Assembly: GCA_033063855.1 (NCBI GenBank)
Contig: CP093831.1
Coordinates: 4,774,001-4,838,000 of the forward strand
Direction: 5' to 3'
Source of the DNA: Smittia aterrima
Taxonomy: Eukaryota; Arthropoda; Insecta; Diptera; Chironomidae
DNA: 64,000 nt
The position numbers were made by a program, and so were the translations under genes. Below the pieces are notes generated by a model. That model was given only the letters and a program-made list of their open reading frames with translations, was not told the DNA's origin and did not search any database. The first letter of the stretch is position 1. Every line of letters starts with the position of its first letter. Below are positions 50,189-63,805 of the stretch, in pieces.

Positions 50189-53100
50189 TTTTCCTTTTGT
50201 TTTACGAGTTGTTGATTTCAAGGATTTTTAGGTTCAAGGGTAATTTGATATTTAAGGAAACTTTATTGGATGTGATAGTTTTAAACTTTCTAAGTGACTT
50301 TTATCCCACGCAAATGCTTCTGTTTCCACGGATAATTTTAAAATGATCTCGTTTGCTTCTCTGCGATAAGATTTTATATTTTTCTCTTGAAGAAGCGTTT
50401 TTTTTTTAAGAAATACGAGTTTCGATAAGATTTGCAAGAATGTCTTTGATTTGTAACAAAGTCTAATAATGATTTCTTATCTTCGACAAAAACTTAAACT
50501 TGAATGATTTGCAAAAAGACCTTAATTGAATAATGTACGTTAATAGCAAAAAAGAAAACCTTAATAAACGTTAAGTAAATTAAAACCAAACTTAACGGTT
50601 GGCCAAAAGAAAAGATAATTCTTATTTAAAACTTACAATTTAAGATGTTACGACCACAATCAACGTTTTAATTTGACAATGTCGGGAACACAAGTTCTTC
50701 TTCGATAAGTGGACATGGTTTTGAAAAATAATTTGGAAGGATTGCGATCTGAGATTAACGGAAATTTAATTCTTTTTGTTTCCTCTAAGTAAGCTCCGCG
50801 ACAGTTGCTTAAACTTTAAATTCTATTCCTTATGAGAGGAGCACTAGCTTTCTAATGAATCACTTTGAAAAAATGAAGAAGGTGAGAGTCACAATCTTCT
50901 AAATTCTCTTGTCTTGTCAAATCAATTTAGGTTTTTATGAGAAAGGATTTAAAGGAATTGATGGGGATGTTGGTTGATGAATAACTGCTTGCTGTTGAAG
51001 TTGATGCGTAGTTTGGTTTGCAGATCAACAATATTCACTTTGTTTAAGAGGGATTTGTTTCTCTTTCAACAGTGATGATTGATTTTCAATGATTGAGAGA
51101 AGGCGGGCAATTATGATTAGTTGTTGTAGTTGGTGGTGCGAATTAATTTGAAAAGATTTTCTTTTTGCTTTATGCGTTAATTAACGTGAAATTAATTCGT
51201 CAAAGCTTCTGCACTGAATGCCGTACCTTCGGTACGAGATAACTTAATTTGTTGTTATTTTCGGCTATTTTTTTCATTTCTGTAAAGAGAAAAAATGTTT
51301 TTGAGTTAAATCAAAATTGACCATAAAATATTTGAGTAACCTTGAATCAACTAAATTGCACAAATTCGATTGAACCATTATCATCGTTGGAATTGGCTAA
51401 TCCAATTTAAATGATGACAAATTTGCTCGGTTTCGCATGACTAAGCAGTCACTCAAGCTTGATTACAGATCCAATGTCTGCTGACAGCAGCAAATGGAAG
51501 CTCGGATCGAATTTTGCTTCACGGAAAATTCCAGACGTGGTTGGACTGAGTTTACAAACTTAATCAGCATTAATTTGATTACAGAAGCGACGAGCTTTGT
51601 TTGTAGAAGCCGAAACAAGGCGCGATTTACAGTAACTGCAGCCTAATTTAATTCCAAACTTTACAATCCGACTCGGTCGTAAAGTTTTTATTATAAGAGC
51701 GAAAAAAATTCACCGAAAATCTTTCGTTTAAAATTTATGTGAATACTTCACGAGCGACACAACACGTTTAAGTCTTGCGATTGAATTTTTTTTTGTTTCG
51801 ATCAGAATTCACGAAATAAACACGAAAAAAAAATTGGCAAATCATCTCGAGCCGAGAGCTTCTTTTCTCTGTTAGAATTATCTCGGAAATAAATAAGTTT
51901 CGGGTGAAATTTTCAATGTGTAAACGGCATTGAGATCGACGTCATGTGAGGAGAAGAAAATCGCGAGACAGATATCGGAGGAAAAACTAGACTGTTGGGA
52001 TGCTACCAGCGGAAGGTTTTTGTGTGTTGTCGAATTCTGCCTTCTACTGACTAAAAGATCAAAGACATTGCGAAGGTGAAAGAAAATCTTCGCTAATGAT
52101 AATTTTTCTTTGCAATTTTCTCTTCTCTCAAACACGACAGCACTTTCAAGCAAAACTATTAATAGTAAGGTGAGGTCAATACTTTTAAGGCTAAGTTTGA
52201 AATTATTCAACTACTCAGTCATTAACTTTTGCTGTGCTGAAGGCAACTGAGCTATCATAAATTGGTGAGTGACAGTTTTAATTAGTCGATAATGTATCAG
52301 ATAATTGTTTTATTTGTCGACTTTGAAAGTTGCCCGCGCTACTGTGATTCGTAAAAAATACTTGTAGATAATGCCACTTCACAAACTGAGTGGTCGGCAC
52401 TTGAGACGTCTTTACTATCCAATTGCAATTCTGCGGAAGCAGCAAAAACTTTAGTCAAAATAAGTTTTCGGCTTTCATAAACAAAACGTCATCGAGCAAA
52501 TTGAAAGCAAAGCGGAATTTTTTTGCGAAATGTTTTGAAAAACATTGAATTCTCGCGAAATCAACATGCAACGTGCGATGCATAAAACAGAGCCCGCAAA
52601 GTCATCACGTGATTGCTCATGCTCCGCTGGGTTCGAAAATCAATTGCTTAGTCAAAAATAAGTTTTCTCCATCTGTCTCACTCATTCACCTTCCTTTACA
52701 CTTTGCACGAATGATCTGTCGACCAAAATATAAGCAAACATCATTCCACTCAAAATAGAAAAGTTCTATCAATAACAGAGAAATGAAACTTTTACTGCTT
52801 TCCCCGTTGCTCAGCAGTTTGTGTAAGCACTGGAAATGGTTTTTTCCACTATCGACAACATTCATTGAGTGAATCAAACTAAAATTTCCCATCAATCGAT
52901 TTAGAATGGTCTTTGCTCAGAAGTCTCCGATCTCGATAAGAATAAACACAAACTTTCAAAAGAAAACATTTTTTTTTGTCACCTTCAGAGTGTCTTGAGT
53001 GTTTTGGAGAAACGAAATGGAACGAGAATGAGCGAGGCTTGTCGTGCTGTGTGGGCTTCTCGACCTCATGGCTTCTTTTTTTTTTGCGGGTAAAAATAAC

Positions 53101-55246
53101 GCGACTTCAAGAACTCAGCGATTTTAGCAAAGGAGAGCGAGAGCCGGCTTTGCTCTTCGAATAAACCGCGGAATTCGCTTGTGACGTCATTTTATTTTCC
53201 TTGTTTATTGCGCAATATTCTCGACGATCTTCGCGACTCGTTCTGATTTATTTGACTGCGGTTACGAAACTCACGATCTTTCCCAAAGCCACATTTCAGG
53301 TTCATTAGTCTCTCGAAATTATGGAACTTTATTTTCAGAAAAGGAATTTCAATGAATTCAAATATTTTATGGCCTCTTCATCACGACTGAATAACAAGCA
53401 AGTGGCTAAGGAATTTGCTGATGTCTCATTTCAATTAGACCAAGCGCACAATTGAAATCAATTTGCGTCAATAAACAATCTTGTCATCGCCATTGTAAGC
53501 TTTTTAAGGGAAGAAGTCATTCCAGACTCGTAAAACTGTGAGGACAGAAATAAATTCTTGTTGCTAAGGCAAGCCAATTTCTTGTTCTTTTAATTGGCTG
53601 ATTTCGATCTTGCATTCTTCTTTCATCCCACATTCATCATTCACGTGTTAAGAGCGTGACAGTTTTTAACAGCAAATAAATCGGCAATAAATTTGTGATA
53701 TGAGAACACTTAGCTCACACATGCTTCTTAATGAGTTTTCAAGCTTCGCTGTGCAATCAAATCACACGTAAATTGATTTTAATCAGCAAATATTTTTGGC
53801 ACTTCCCTAAGCTTCAATAAACTTTGGCTCCATCAACGTACAACGGGAAACTACCGCACAACGGTTTTGCAATACCAAAAACGGCCATGATTACTCTCTT
53901 ATCACAATTTCGGTCTTAACAGAACGTGACTTGATAAATATAAAGCTTTATTAACAACCTTACTCATTCTTTCGTAGATTTTGAGTTGCGTGTGCAATTT
54001 TATTTTTCCGTTGCTCAATAATATTTTGAACAAAGTGTGCAATGATGCCATCTCAATACCATTTTTAAGGCGCATGGAGTCATACGGATGTGAAGAAGTC
54101 TCGCGCCACATGTCTCCTAATCGACTTCCAGTTGAATAAATAAAAGGCTCATGCTGATGTTTCAATCCTCATTACCAAAGTTCTCTTCATTAGAGAAATT
54201 TGCTAAATTCTTGGCCCCCTCAATAAATTACGAAGTCGCGTCTACGCAAACTGTATGTCTGTTTATTTTGAAGCTGCCGTGAAAAGCATGTGATATACAT
54301 TCTCATGTGCCTCGGCGAGTGGTGTGCGGAACGCGTAAGCAGATTGAGTTCTATTTACGATTTGCCGAGTTCACGCGAAAAAATATGACTAAGGTGATAA
54401 TTTTATAGATTCGATAGAAAATGATTATAAGGCGACTTCGATCGGAAATGAGAATGCGAATACGAGTAACTGGCTGGCGCGTAGCATTATAAAACTCATT
54501 TTAAAAATAGAGAAATTTAACGAACTCCCCATCACGTGCTAGCCACGTTTAAGTTTTGTCGCATAGTGAGAAGAAACTTCAAGAGATGTAAGATTTATTT
54601 AGTTCATGAATGAGTGCGAACAAAATGCCACTGTAGAGTTATTTCGGCTTTTAATAGTCGCGTGATTTTTGTCTGGGTCGTGCGTTGAGGCTGAACGTCT
54701 TAGATAATGATTTAGTTTAGCAATCGCAAGCAATAGAAAGGAAGTTAATGAACTTTGAACGCGGTGGCTTAGGTCAAAACTTTAGCATGTAAAGCTCATA
54801 ATTCTATATCAGCATTTTCTTTTGAAGCGAAACGAGCAAATTGTAATTCGTATAAGCGTTTATTATTTTTTTTTTCAAGGAGATGTTTTTAATATTTCGA
54901 CGAAAAAACAATTTTCTGCTCGAATGATCGCAGAATATTTTCCATAAAATTATTTAGTTTACTCTGCGGGTCAATAATCAGAAAAGTCTGTACTGGAGTT
55001 TCGTCGACTCGTGCACACTTTTCCTGGGAAGAGGAAAATGACGTAGGCCGGAATCGAGTGACGTTGTTATGACAGCGAGCCAGTTTTGAACTCTGTTTGC
55101 ATGGTGATAAGAAAGACATTTTCAGTTGTGAAAGATTATGATAGATGAGACTTCGTTGGTGATAAAAGCAAAAGTATTTGCTGCTCCCGTTGAGAAAAAA
55201 TCTTTGACAATTCATCCGCAATGAGTACAATTGTAATTAATGTTTT
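50189..55246. other. Non-coding region upstream of Pit
   Basis: 5.1 kb without supported genes, holding the Pit promoter at its left end. A 6-bp-stem palindrome CGTACC-TTC-GGTACG is at 51222-51236. The longest ORFs (51878-52210, 53902-54165 and 54889-55230, all minus) have no recognisable domains, and the second starts at TTG. Confidence 0.55.
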
Positions 55247-55690
55247 TTCTTAGTAAATAGTTGATGTCAACGAATCTCAAAATGAGAAGTTCTAAGTAGA
55301 TCTTCGATGATAAAATCTGATCTCGTTTAGTCAAGTTCTTAGTAAAGCAAAGATGATGTCAACTGATCTCATTTGAGGATATTCTTAGCAGAGCGATGAT
55401 CGTCAAACGGCTCATGATCTAAACTATTCTCTATAGTGAAATTCATAGTAAATCGTTGATAATAAAATAGTTCTCATTCAGAAATTACTTGGAAAAAGTG
55501 TTAATGATGTAAATTGTTCTTATTAAAGGACATTCTTAGAAAATAACAATGATGATAAAAATTGATCTTTTCTAGGAAAATTCTTAGTAAAACGTTGGTG
55601 ATCTAAACAGTTCTTATTAAGAAAAATTCTGAGTAAATCTTTGGTGATGAAATGTGATTTAGTTTTTCGAAATTCTTAGTAATCGATTGC
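55247..55690. repeat. Diverged tandem repeat, about 46-bp unit, ten copies
   Basis: Copies start with TTCTTAGTAAA or a variant at 55247, 55290, 55336, 55382, 55442, 55485, 55533, 55581, 55627 and 55673 (the last partial), so steps are 43, 46, 46, 60, 43, 48, 48, 46 and 46. Each unit then has a GTTGATGATNTAAA-like block and a GTTCTCATTAAGGAAAA-like block. The fourth unit carries about 14 extra bases. Copies are diverged, which suggests an old minisatellite rather than recent slippage. It has no ORF and lies 1.8 kb upstream of TAF6. Confidence 0.8.
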
Positions 55691-57520
55691 ATAGTTCATT
55701 AGATGAGAAATATTCAAAGTCTCATGTGCAGAAACGTTTTTCGTCTACCGTTAACGAAAAATAAATTTATTGAGGCGGAATGACACGTTTCTTCAATTAA
55801 TGACAACATAAAGGCGATTCTCTAATTTTTTTGGCACGCGAACATTTTCTGTTTTGTGTTATTCCGCAATAAATATTGTGCATCATCTCGTAATATCGCG
55901 AAAGGGAGAACTCTAATTAATGGAGCTGGCATTCGCTAATCAATTGATCAAATCAATTAATGGAAAATTTCATTTTCTATTTTTGTTCTCCATGGCATTT
56001 TGATTTTTATCATTTTATTTATCAAGAAATTCTTCCGGGTAGTTTAAGTTTGCCACGGCAACAGATTCATTCTCACCCCACGAAAGTCTGCAGTGCTTCG
56101 CAGTTCACGCCATTGCCGATACAAGTTTTTTCCCCTTTCCTCAGCTCGGTCAAGGTCATGTTGTCCTTTTCATTTTCTATGCTGCTTAAGCTAAATAGCG
56201 CAATATAATTTTTGTATATCAAAGGGCGGCATATCGTCAATGCCAGAGAGATGTTTAGGGATTGGCTTGAGAAGAAGAGTAATTAATTATTCACTTGGGA
56301 TCCTGAGTCAACATTAGCCAAATTACTAGAAAACCTTTTCCTCTAACGTCTGTATTCTAATTCCGCCCTTGGAATGAGATGAGAACTCAAACAGAAAAAG
56401 CTACTTAGGATACGGAAATATTGAATTTCATAGAAATGTAGCAACACATGTGTGTTAGGTCGTCGCTGTTACAGTGAATTCAATTTCTCTGAACGAATGA
56501 ATAACGATCTCGCAGAAGCCATTTTCTGAAGTGGCATAGTCGTGAATATCAGTCACAAGTCGCTGTTTGGCTCTGCTCTGCTATCATCACCACATTTGCA
56601 AAATCGAGCATTTTTTTTTGTTATTCTTCTTGTTATTGCTTAACAGCTATTTCGAAGCGATTCGTCATTTGACTACCAACATTGTGCAACAACAATAAAC
56701 GAGGAATATTTATGCGAGTGATGATTCGGGCACGGCACTGTCGGGCTCTTCGTTTGCTTAACTATTTTTAGATGATTAAGAGCATCGATTGTGTGAAACG
56801 AGATTAGAAGAGAAAACATCTTCGAATTGCAATTTCACATAAATTTCTTCTTCGCGATGGGCACAGTTTGAGAAGAATTTTCTGGATATTTTATCGATTT
56901 TCTTCCAGCTGAAAATTTTCCTTTCGAAACTTGAAAACCTTGTTAAAGGTTTAGGTTTCAATGATTTTGAGCCGGCAATCGAGAAATCATTTCTTAACTT
57001 ATGCCAAAATTTCACTTTGAGTCATTTCCTTTCCGCTCACGTTTCTATTTTATTTCAACTCACATTTTTCTCGTTCTTGTGCAATTTCGAGGAATAAGGT
57101 TAAATCTCTTTGATTCGTTTAAATATTGCTTTATGCTTCTTAATAACTGTAAATACGTACTTAGTAGAGCACAGCTTTGTAGTTTATGCGGCTTTTCAAT
57201 TGATTTGCTCAGTAATTATTGACACAAGATCCACTTGTATGTTTTTAGTTTGAATTATTCTTTCTGACTGACTGAAAATTGAACAATCCGCCGATTTTTA
57301 TTCGTCTTGAACTTCCTTTTTGAACTTTGCGCGTTGAGGGGCAAACAACTTTTTTTCGTCGTAGTTTCTGAAGGGTCATCGGGAAGTGAAATTGTGTCCG
57401 CAAAAAATATTGAAAACATTGAATTTAACCATCACCGGCTCAACAATATTAAATATAAGTAGCGAGATTCTGTTTCTGGCAAACATTCGTATCGTGTTAG
57501 CTTAAAGGAGAGGATCAAAA
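55691..57520. other. Non-coding region upstream of TAF6
   Basis: 1.8 kb with no supportable gene. The TAF6 promoter and 5' UTR must lie at the right end; I see no clear core element that I would assign. Confidence 0.55.
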
Positions 57521-59363
57521 ATGGCTGAGGATAGAAATTTAATTAAAAGTTTGGAAATCAAATCATACGGAACTCAGTTATCACAAGAAAGCATCAAAGT
57601 TATTGCTGAAAGTATTGGAATCTCCAATCTGTCGGATCTAGCAGCAAAAGAACTCGCTGACGATATATCTTATAAATTGAAACAAATAGTTCAGGATGGA
57701 CAGAAGTTTATGCATCACGCCAAGAGAACTCGACTCTGCTTATCTGATGTTGATCAGTCAATGAAAATACGGAACATTGAACCACAATATGGTTTCGTAT
57801 CAAAAGACTTTATTCCGTTTCGATTTGCGAGTGGTGGCGGACGTGAACTTCACTTCCAAGAAGAGAAGGAACTGGACTTGAGCGACGTTCTTCTAACAGC
57901 GGCACCCAAAGCTCCGCTTGAAGTTTCATTAAGAACTCATTGGCTTTGCGTCGATGGTATTCAGGTAATTCTAGCGCTTTCTACAAAACAAAAATATGTT
58001 TTTAATCTTAAAAACTTTTTAGCCAACAATACCAGAGAATCCGCCGCCGCTATCGAAGGAACTGCAAGCTCAGGACTCCGTAAATCCTGTGAAGAAACTT
58101 GAGAAGGCTGACTTGAAGGACACTAGCGGAAAACCTGCCATTAAAGCTCACAAATTGAAGACTCACGAGACAGTTCATGTTAAACAGCTGGCAACTCATG
58201 AACTCTCTGTCGAACAGCAGTTTTACTACAAAGAAATCACTGAGGTGAGTTTGAAACTGATTATTATTTTAAAAAAAACGTTTAACGAATATTATTTCTT
58301 GTAGGCTTGTGTCGGGGCTGATGAGGCAAGAAGAGCTGAAGCATTACAGTCACTTGGTTGTGATCCTGGAATTCATGAGATGCTACCAAGAATGTGCACA
58401 TTTATCGCTGAGGGTGTTAAAGTGAACGTTGTTCAAAACAATCTTGCAATTTTGATATATCTTATGAGGATGGTCAGGGCGCTTTTGGATAATCCAGCTC
58501 TGTACCTCGAAAAATATCTACATGAACTTATTCCTTCGGTTTCGACATGCATCGTCTCGAAGCAGCTTTGTCAAAGGCCAGAGATCGACAATCATTGGGC
58601 ACTTCGCGACTTTGCTGCGAAGCTGATGGCTCAGATATGCAAGAACTTTAATACATCTACAAATAATTTGCAAACTCGAGTTACTCGACTGTTCAGCACT
58701 GCATTGCAAAATGATAGAGTTCCGTTATCATCGTTGTATGGAGCACTTGAAGGTCTTTCAGAAATGGGACATGAAGTCATAAAGGTCTTCATCATTCCAA
58801 GACTTAAGTTCATTTCCGAGCGTGTCTGCTCATTAACTGGACCAGACATCAGCAACACTGAAAGAAATGCTGCTGGGCATATTAGAGCGATGCTTTGTAA
58901 GATCTGCTCTCCTGTTTTGAAGACAATGCGTCCAACGCCTGACGTTCTCGATGACTATAAGCGAGACTTTGGATACCTCGGACCGGCCTTACATCAAAGT
59001 GTAATCAAAGCAAGACAAACACCAAGTGCTGCTACAACAACGTCAAATACATCGGTTTCATCAATCTCTGTCCCTTCAGTGTCGCCGAGAGTGTAAGATT
59101 TCATTTAAAAATTGATGAAACAATCTTTTATTTTTTTATTATTTTCTTACAGAACGAATCCAACAATTATACGTCAAACATCGCAACAGCCACAACAAAG
59201 TCAGCAAAAATTCTATGTAGCGAAGCAAACAAATGCACCAGCAACCTCGTCGAACATCGTTAAAATTCAACAAAACCAAAAGATTTTCATTCAGTCGCCT
59301 AAAGTTTACGTCACTGGTGGCTCGAGCAATCCACAAGTAGATGACTTATCGCATTTAGAGTAA
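57521..59363 (+). CDS. Taf6: Transcription initiation factor TFIID subunit 6 (TAF6)
   Basis: Four exons: 57521-57964, 58023-58244, 58305-59092, 59153-59363; 554 residues. The N-terminal histone fold (GTQLSQESIKVIAESIGISNLSDLAAKELADDISYKLKQIVQDG...RTRLCLSDVDQSMKIRNIEPQYGF, about 15-95) is the classic TAF6 H4-like fold that pairs with TAF9. The linker carries IPFRFASGGGRELHF and the conserved LRTHWLCVDGIQPTIPENPPP. The second half is the TAF6 HEAT-repeat domain (MLPRMCTFIAEGVKVNVVQNN ... HWALRDFAAKLM ... RVTRLFSTALQND ... SLYGALEGLSEMGHEVI, about 240-440). The C-terminus is Ser/Thr/Gln-rich. TAF6 is a structural subunit of TFIID in nuclear Pol II initiation. It ends 105 nt from the stop of the convergent ABC transporter. 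Confidence 0.97.
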
Positions 59364-59468
59364 AAATATAAAAAACAAACGATTTGACAATTTAAGTTAC
59401 TGTAATTGGGAAACTAAATTTCAATGAATATAATTTTTAAGTAAAAACTAAAACCAGTTCAATTTTCA

Positions 59469-62400
59469 TTATTCGTTTTTCAGCAACTTATTGTGCTGTG
59501 CACAGCGCTTTGCCATTTGAATCAAATTTTTGCATTCATTCGGACCTGTAGCTTTAACCATTTCAGCAAAGATTCCTCCTTCGATCTCGAGAAGATTCAA
59601 TGGAGTGTCGAACTCTGCGACTTTTCCGAAGTTCATGACGAGAATCTTGTCACTGTCCATTACTGTGTGCAATCTGTGGGCGATCGTCATTACTGTGCAA
59701 TTCTTGAACTTCTCTCGGATTGTTTCTTGAATCAAGGCATCAGTTTCAGGATCGACGTTTGCAGTTGCCTCGTCAAGAACCAGAACTTTGTTATTTCTTA
59801 AAATCGCTCGAGCTAAGCAAATTAATTGTCTCTGTCCAACTGAGAAGTTGCTTCCTCCAGCTGCGACTAAAGTTTGAAGACCTTGAACTTGAAGAGCGGG
59901 AATCTTCTTCAATTTTACTTCCTCGAGAGATTTCCACAATAATTCGTCGGGATATTCATCAAATGGATCCAAGTTTCTTCTCATAGTTCCAGAAAACAAA
60001 ACAGGATCTTGTGGAATGATCGAGATTTTTGATCGAAGTTGTTCAAGACTGAGAGTTGATGTCTCGATGTTATCGATTATGATTTCTCCTTCAATCTCAG
60101 CGATGCGGAAAAGTGATCCAATCAGAGAAGATTTTCCAGCCTGTCATAAAGAAAATTTAAAAAGTTATTCGAAGAAATAGTTCAACGAACTCACCCCAGT
60201 TCGACCAACGATTCCAATTTTCTCGCAAGATTTAACTTCAAAGTTCACACCTCTCAACGCTGGCTCCATTTCTTTCGCGTATCGATAGTGAACGTTATTG
60301 AACTTGAGTTTTCCTTCCTCCGGCCAATGTTTCACAACAGTTTTCTTAACATCTTTTTCTTCCTTAAGTACATCGCGATATTCAAGTAATCTTTCAACTG
60401 CCATCGTTTGATTCATAACTTCTGCGCTTTGTCGAACTCCCCATTGAAGCTTAGCGGTCAACGCCATTGTTTGAGTTATCGCTAATCCAACTGAGGCTCC
60501 GTTAAATTCTTTCGTTTCGAAAAAGAGAAAACTGAATGTCACACAGAATAAGAAAACGACGATAAGGATGTCCAATGAGAATCCGAATGCTTGCATCGAA
60601 CAAATGTGAAGAAACCAAACGCACGTGTGGAGATCCTAAACGTTCAGAAAAATAATTAAAAATAATTCGCTTTTACTTAAAAGAAATTACCTGAAGCTTG
60701 TCAAACTCTTTGATAAGCATTTCTTGAGCGTTGAAAGCTCTGACAGTGCTTAGTCCATTGATCGTCGCAGCGAGATGAACAAATGATGGAGACTTCGTGA
60801 TTCCCTCGAGACGTTTAATATTTTTCGATGTACTCAAGTAATATCTTCGAATGTAAACGAAAATAATGAAAAGAATTCCGACTGGGACAAGGAAAATTGG
60901 ATTGATTACAATTGTGATAAGAACTGATCCAACGGCCATCAGAATTGCTTGCAAACCATCCATCAGACTCTTCGGAAGTGATTCGTCGATCGTTCCCATG
61001 TCTTTGCTGAAGCGATTTAAAATTCTTCCTGAAGGATTCACATCAAAGAATCGCATTTTCGTGGAGATGATTCCTTGGAATGCAGAATTATGAAGACTTC
61101 TCGAGGCATCGACTGTGATTATGTAGAAGTAAACAGTTCGAATGAATCCAAAGACAAATAAGGCGGCGATGAATATTCCTCCAACATAAACTAAACTTTC
61201 TTGACTCCAATTTGATTGATCTTCTAAAAGTTGAACATTTCGTAATTCCTCCTGTTGAGTCCAAAATCCTGACCAATAATCAGACACCGAAGCCATTAAC
61301 TGAGTCACTATGAAAAGTAGAATCGCAAACAATAATTTGAAAGCGTTGCCACCGGCAGTTAAGTAATTGATCAATATGTTCCCTTCAACCTTTCCTTTCG
61401 ACATTTCTTCAACATTTCTTTGTACTTCATGTTCTTCATCAGATTCATCATTTGATTCATCTCCGGCAGCACTGGAAATTGAAGACTTCGTTGATAGTTT
61501 TGAGATCGATCTGGACATTTTTTCTTTGTTCTCTGATAAGATTGTAACGAACTCTCTCAACTCTTCGGGTTTTCCTTGACGTTCGATTTTTCCATCTTTC
61601 ATGACAACTAACCAATTTGCATTCTTGAGAAAATGAACTTGATGCGTCACGAGAATTCGCGTCGCGTGGTGTTTTCCTAAGAAGCCGTGAGACGAGAGAC
61701 ATTGTTCGAATAAATGTTTTCCGACATGAGCGTCAACAGCTGAGAGTGGATCGTCGAGAAGATAAATTTCTGCTTTTCTGTACAAAGCTCTCGCCAAACT
61801 CACTCGCGCCTTCTGTCCTCCAGATAACGAACTGCCTCGCTCTCCAATTAAAGATTGATCACCAAACTCGAACATTTCGAAATCTTTTCGCAAAGCACAA
61901 GCATTGACGACTTCGTCGTAACGTTCTTTCTCCATTTCTTGTCCAAACAAAATATTCTGTCGAATGGATCCTGAGAAGACCCAAGGCTCTTGAGTTGCGA
62001 ACGACAAATCTCCTCTAACGATGATCGATCCCGATTCACTCGGAAGCTCTCGAAGAATTGCTTGAAGCAAACTGCTTTTACCTGCTCCAACATGACCAAC
62101 AACGCCCACAAGAATTCCTCTCTTCACATCCAAAGAAATATCGCTCAAAGTCAACTTCTCATCTGACTCGTTAAACTTTTCTGCATTTTCAGAAACTGTT
62201 GAGATTCCATTTGACTTTTTCGATCTTTTCTTCTCCGGGACTTTCAAACTTTCTTCCACTGTCGTCCATCGGCAATTGACATTGCGAAGAGACAACGCAA
62301 TATTCTCGTGAAGATGAGAATCGGAATTCAACAAATTTTCCTTTTCGATCTTTTCTCCATTTCGTTTTAAATTGTTCATCAATTTTTCTTTTTTGATAGA

Positions 62401-63805
62401 AATGTTAGAAATCTCTTTCTCTTCATGTTCCAAGAAGTTTTGTAATCTTCTCAATGAAACTAGAACTTCAGCAAATTCTGTAATAGCGCGAACAAACTGT
62501 TGTCCCACGACAGTCGCGATTATGTTGAAATAAGAAGAAACAACAAACACTTTCGATGCTGTAAGTTGATCTCCCAAAAGTATTATCGCCATCATCGTGC
62601 AAAAGAGAGCTGATCGAGTTGTGAACAACATAAAAGTCATAAAAATTCCTCTGACATACGAAGCCTTGCGAATGAAGACGAGTTCCTGGTCACGTGCGAT
62701 GTGAATCAATTTCTCGAAAGGCTTTTCCCAAGCGTAAAGTTTCAGCACAAGAATTCCATTAATGATTTCATCCATCAATCGAATTCTTTTATCAGTTCTT
62801 AAGGCAGTTTGAAGTCTGTAACTTGCAGACAATTTTCCAATAAACGATTGCAATATCGTGATGACACCAACGACTATCATTCCTATCAGCCCCGCAATTC
62901 CAGCTTCTCGATAAAGAAGAACTCCCACGATGATTGATAAAAGTGGGCCTGTCCAAAGTGTGTGAAGAAAAACACTTGCCATATCAAATCGCGAGACATC
63001 GTTTGATAACAAATTGACAACTTTTCCAACGCTCGTGTTTCCCAGCGATGAGCATGATAACTTCAATGACTTGCGGTATATTAATGAGCATGTAGCAATT
63101 CTAACCTTCATTCCATTAAGTTGCGAGTTGTTCTTGCCTTGATTAGCCAATATTGTGCTTAGCAAACTAACAGCAACTAACGCTCCCGCGTAGACAAAAG
63201 CTGAATCTCGAGATGTTTGTGAGTTGGGACTGAAATATTCCAGAAACAATCCAAGACAAATTGGTTGCAGCAATCTGATTAAAATATCGTTAACGAAGTG
63301 AAATAATCCGGTCAGAGCATATTCGCGCCAAAATGTGACAGCGATTGCTTTGATCAACGAAGGTTTCTTCCTATCAACTCTCTGCTTTGTCCATTCTCTG
63401 AAACACAGATTTGCAGTAATGAATAATGTTAAAACGTGATGAGATGTGAGATGTCAAGTTCATAGGAATTGGAGTAACGACCTTGAAAAAAATGATAAGC
63501 GTTTTGCCTTATCATTGTCAACAACAAAAAGTTGCTGCTCCAAGCGTGTAATACTCGTCGAGTATGTCGCACGAAAATGTCACTTACTCATCACTTTTTT
63601 ATATCTAACGGTTAACTTACGTTTCTAAGCGATCTCCTAGCGATCCGCTCTCTTGCGACTTAAGAGGTTTGTAGAGATCGTTGATCTCAAGAATTTTATT
63701 GCGACCTTTCCTAAATAAGTCCAGCATATACCAAAAAGTTAAAATTGAGAAAACGTTTGCATTCGCTCTAGGGCAATCAGCAGTGGGACGTTCACTCTGC
63801 TCCAT
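59469..63805 (-). CDS. Multidrug resistance-associated ABC transporter (ABCC4/MRP4 type)
   Basis: Four exons: 63805-63621, 63397-60691, 60635-60195, 60140-59469; 1334 residues, the short MRP length without TMD0. The order is N-terminal linker, TMD1, NBD1, TMD2, NBD2. NBD1 has Walker A GHVGAGKS (K502), signature LSGGQKARVSLARAL and Walker B IYLLDDPLSAVD, with Asp where the catalytic Glu would be, the usual degenerate ABCC site. NBD2 has Walker A GRTGAGKS (K1114, split by the last intron), signature FSVGQRQL, Walker B VLVLDEATANVD with Glu, and H-loop IAHRLHT. These are exporters of organic anions, cyclic nucleotides and conjugates at the plasma membrane. Insect genomes often have several MRP4-like paralogues, so the exact orthologue is open. 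The second exon (2.7 kb) is unusually long for this window. Confidence 0.94.
63541..63560. repeat. Short palindrome in ABCC intron 1
   Basis: ATACTCG and CGAGTAT flank a single T, a 7-bp-arm palindrome within the first intron of the ABCC4-like gene. It may be a binding site or chance. Confidence 0.3.

Noticed and set aside
53902..54165. 87-codon minus-strand ORF upstream of Pit
   Set aside because: Begins at TTG rather than ATG, no upstream exon could be joined, and no domain is visible.
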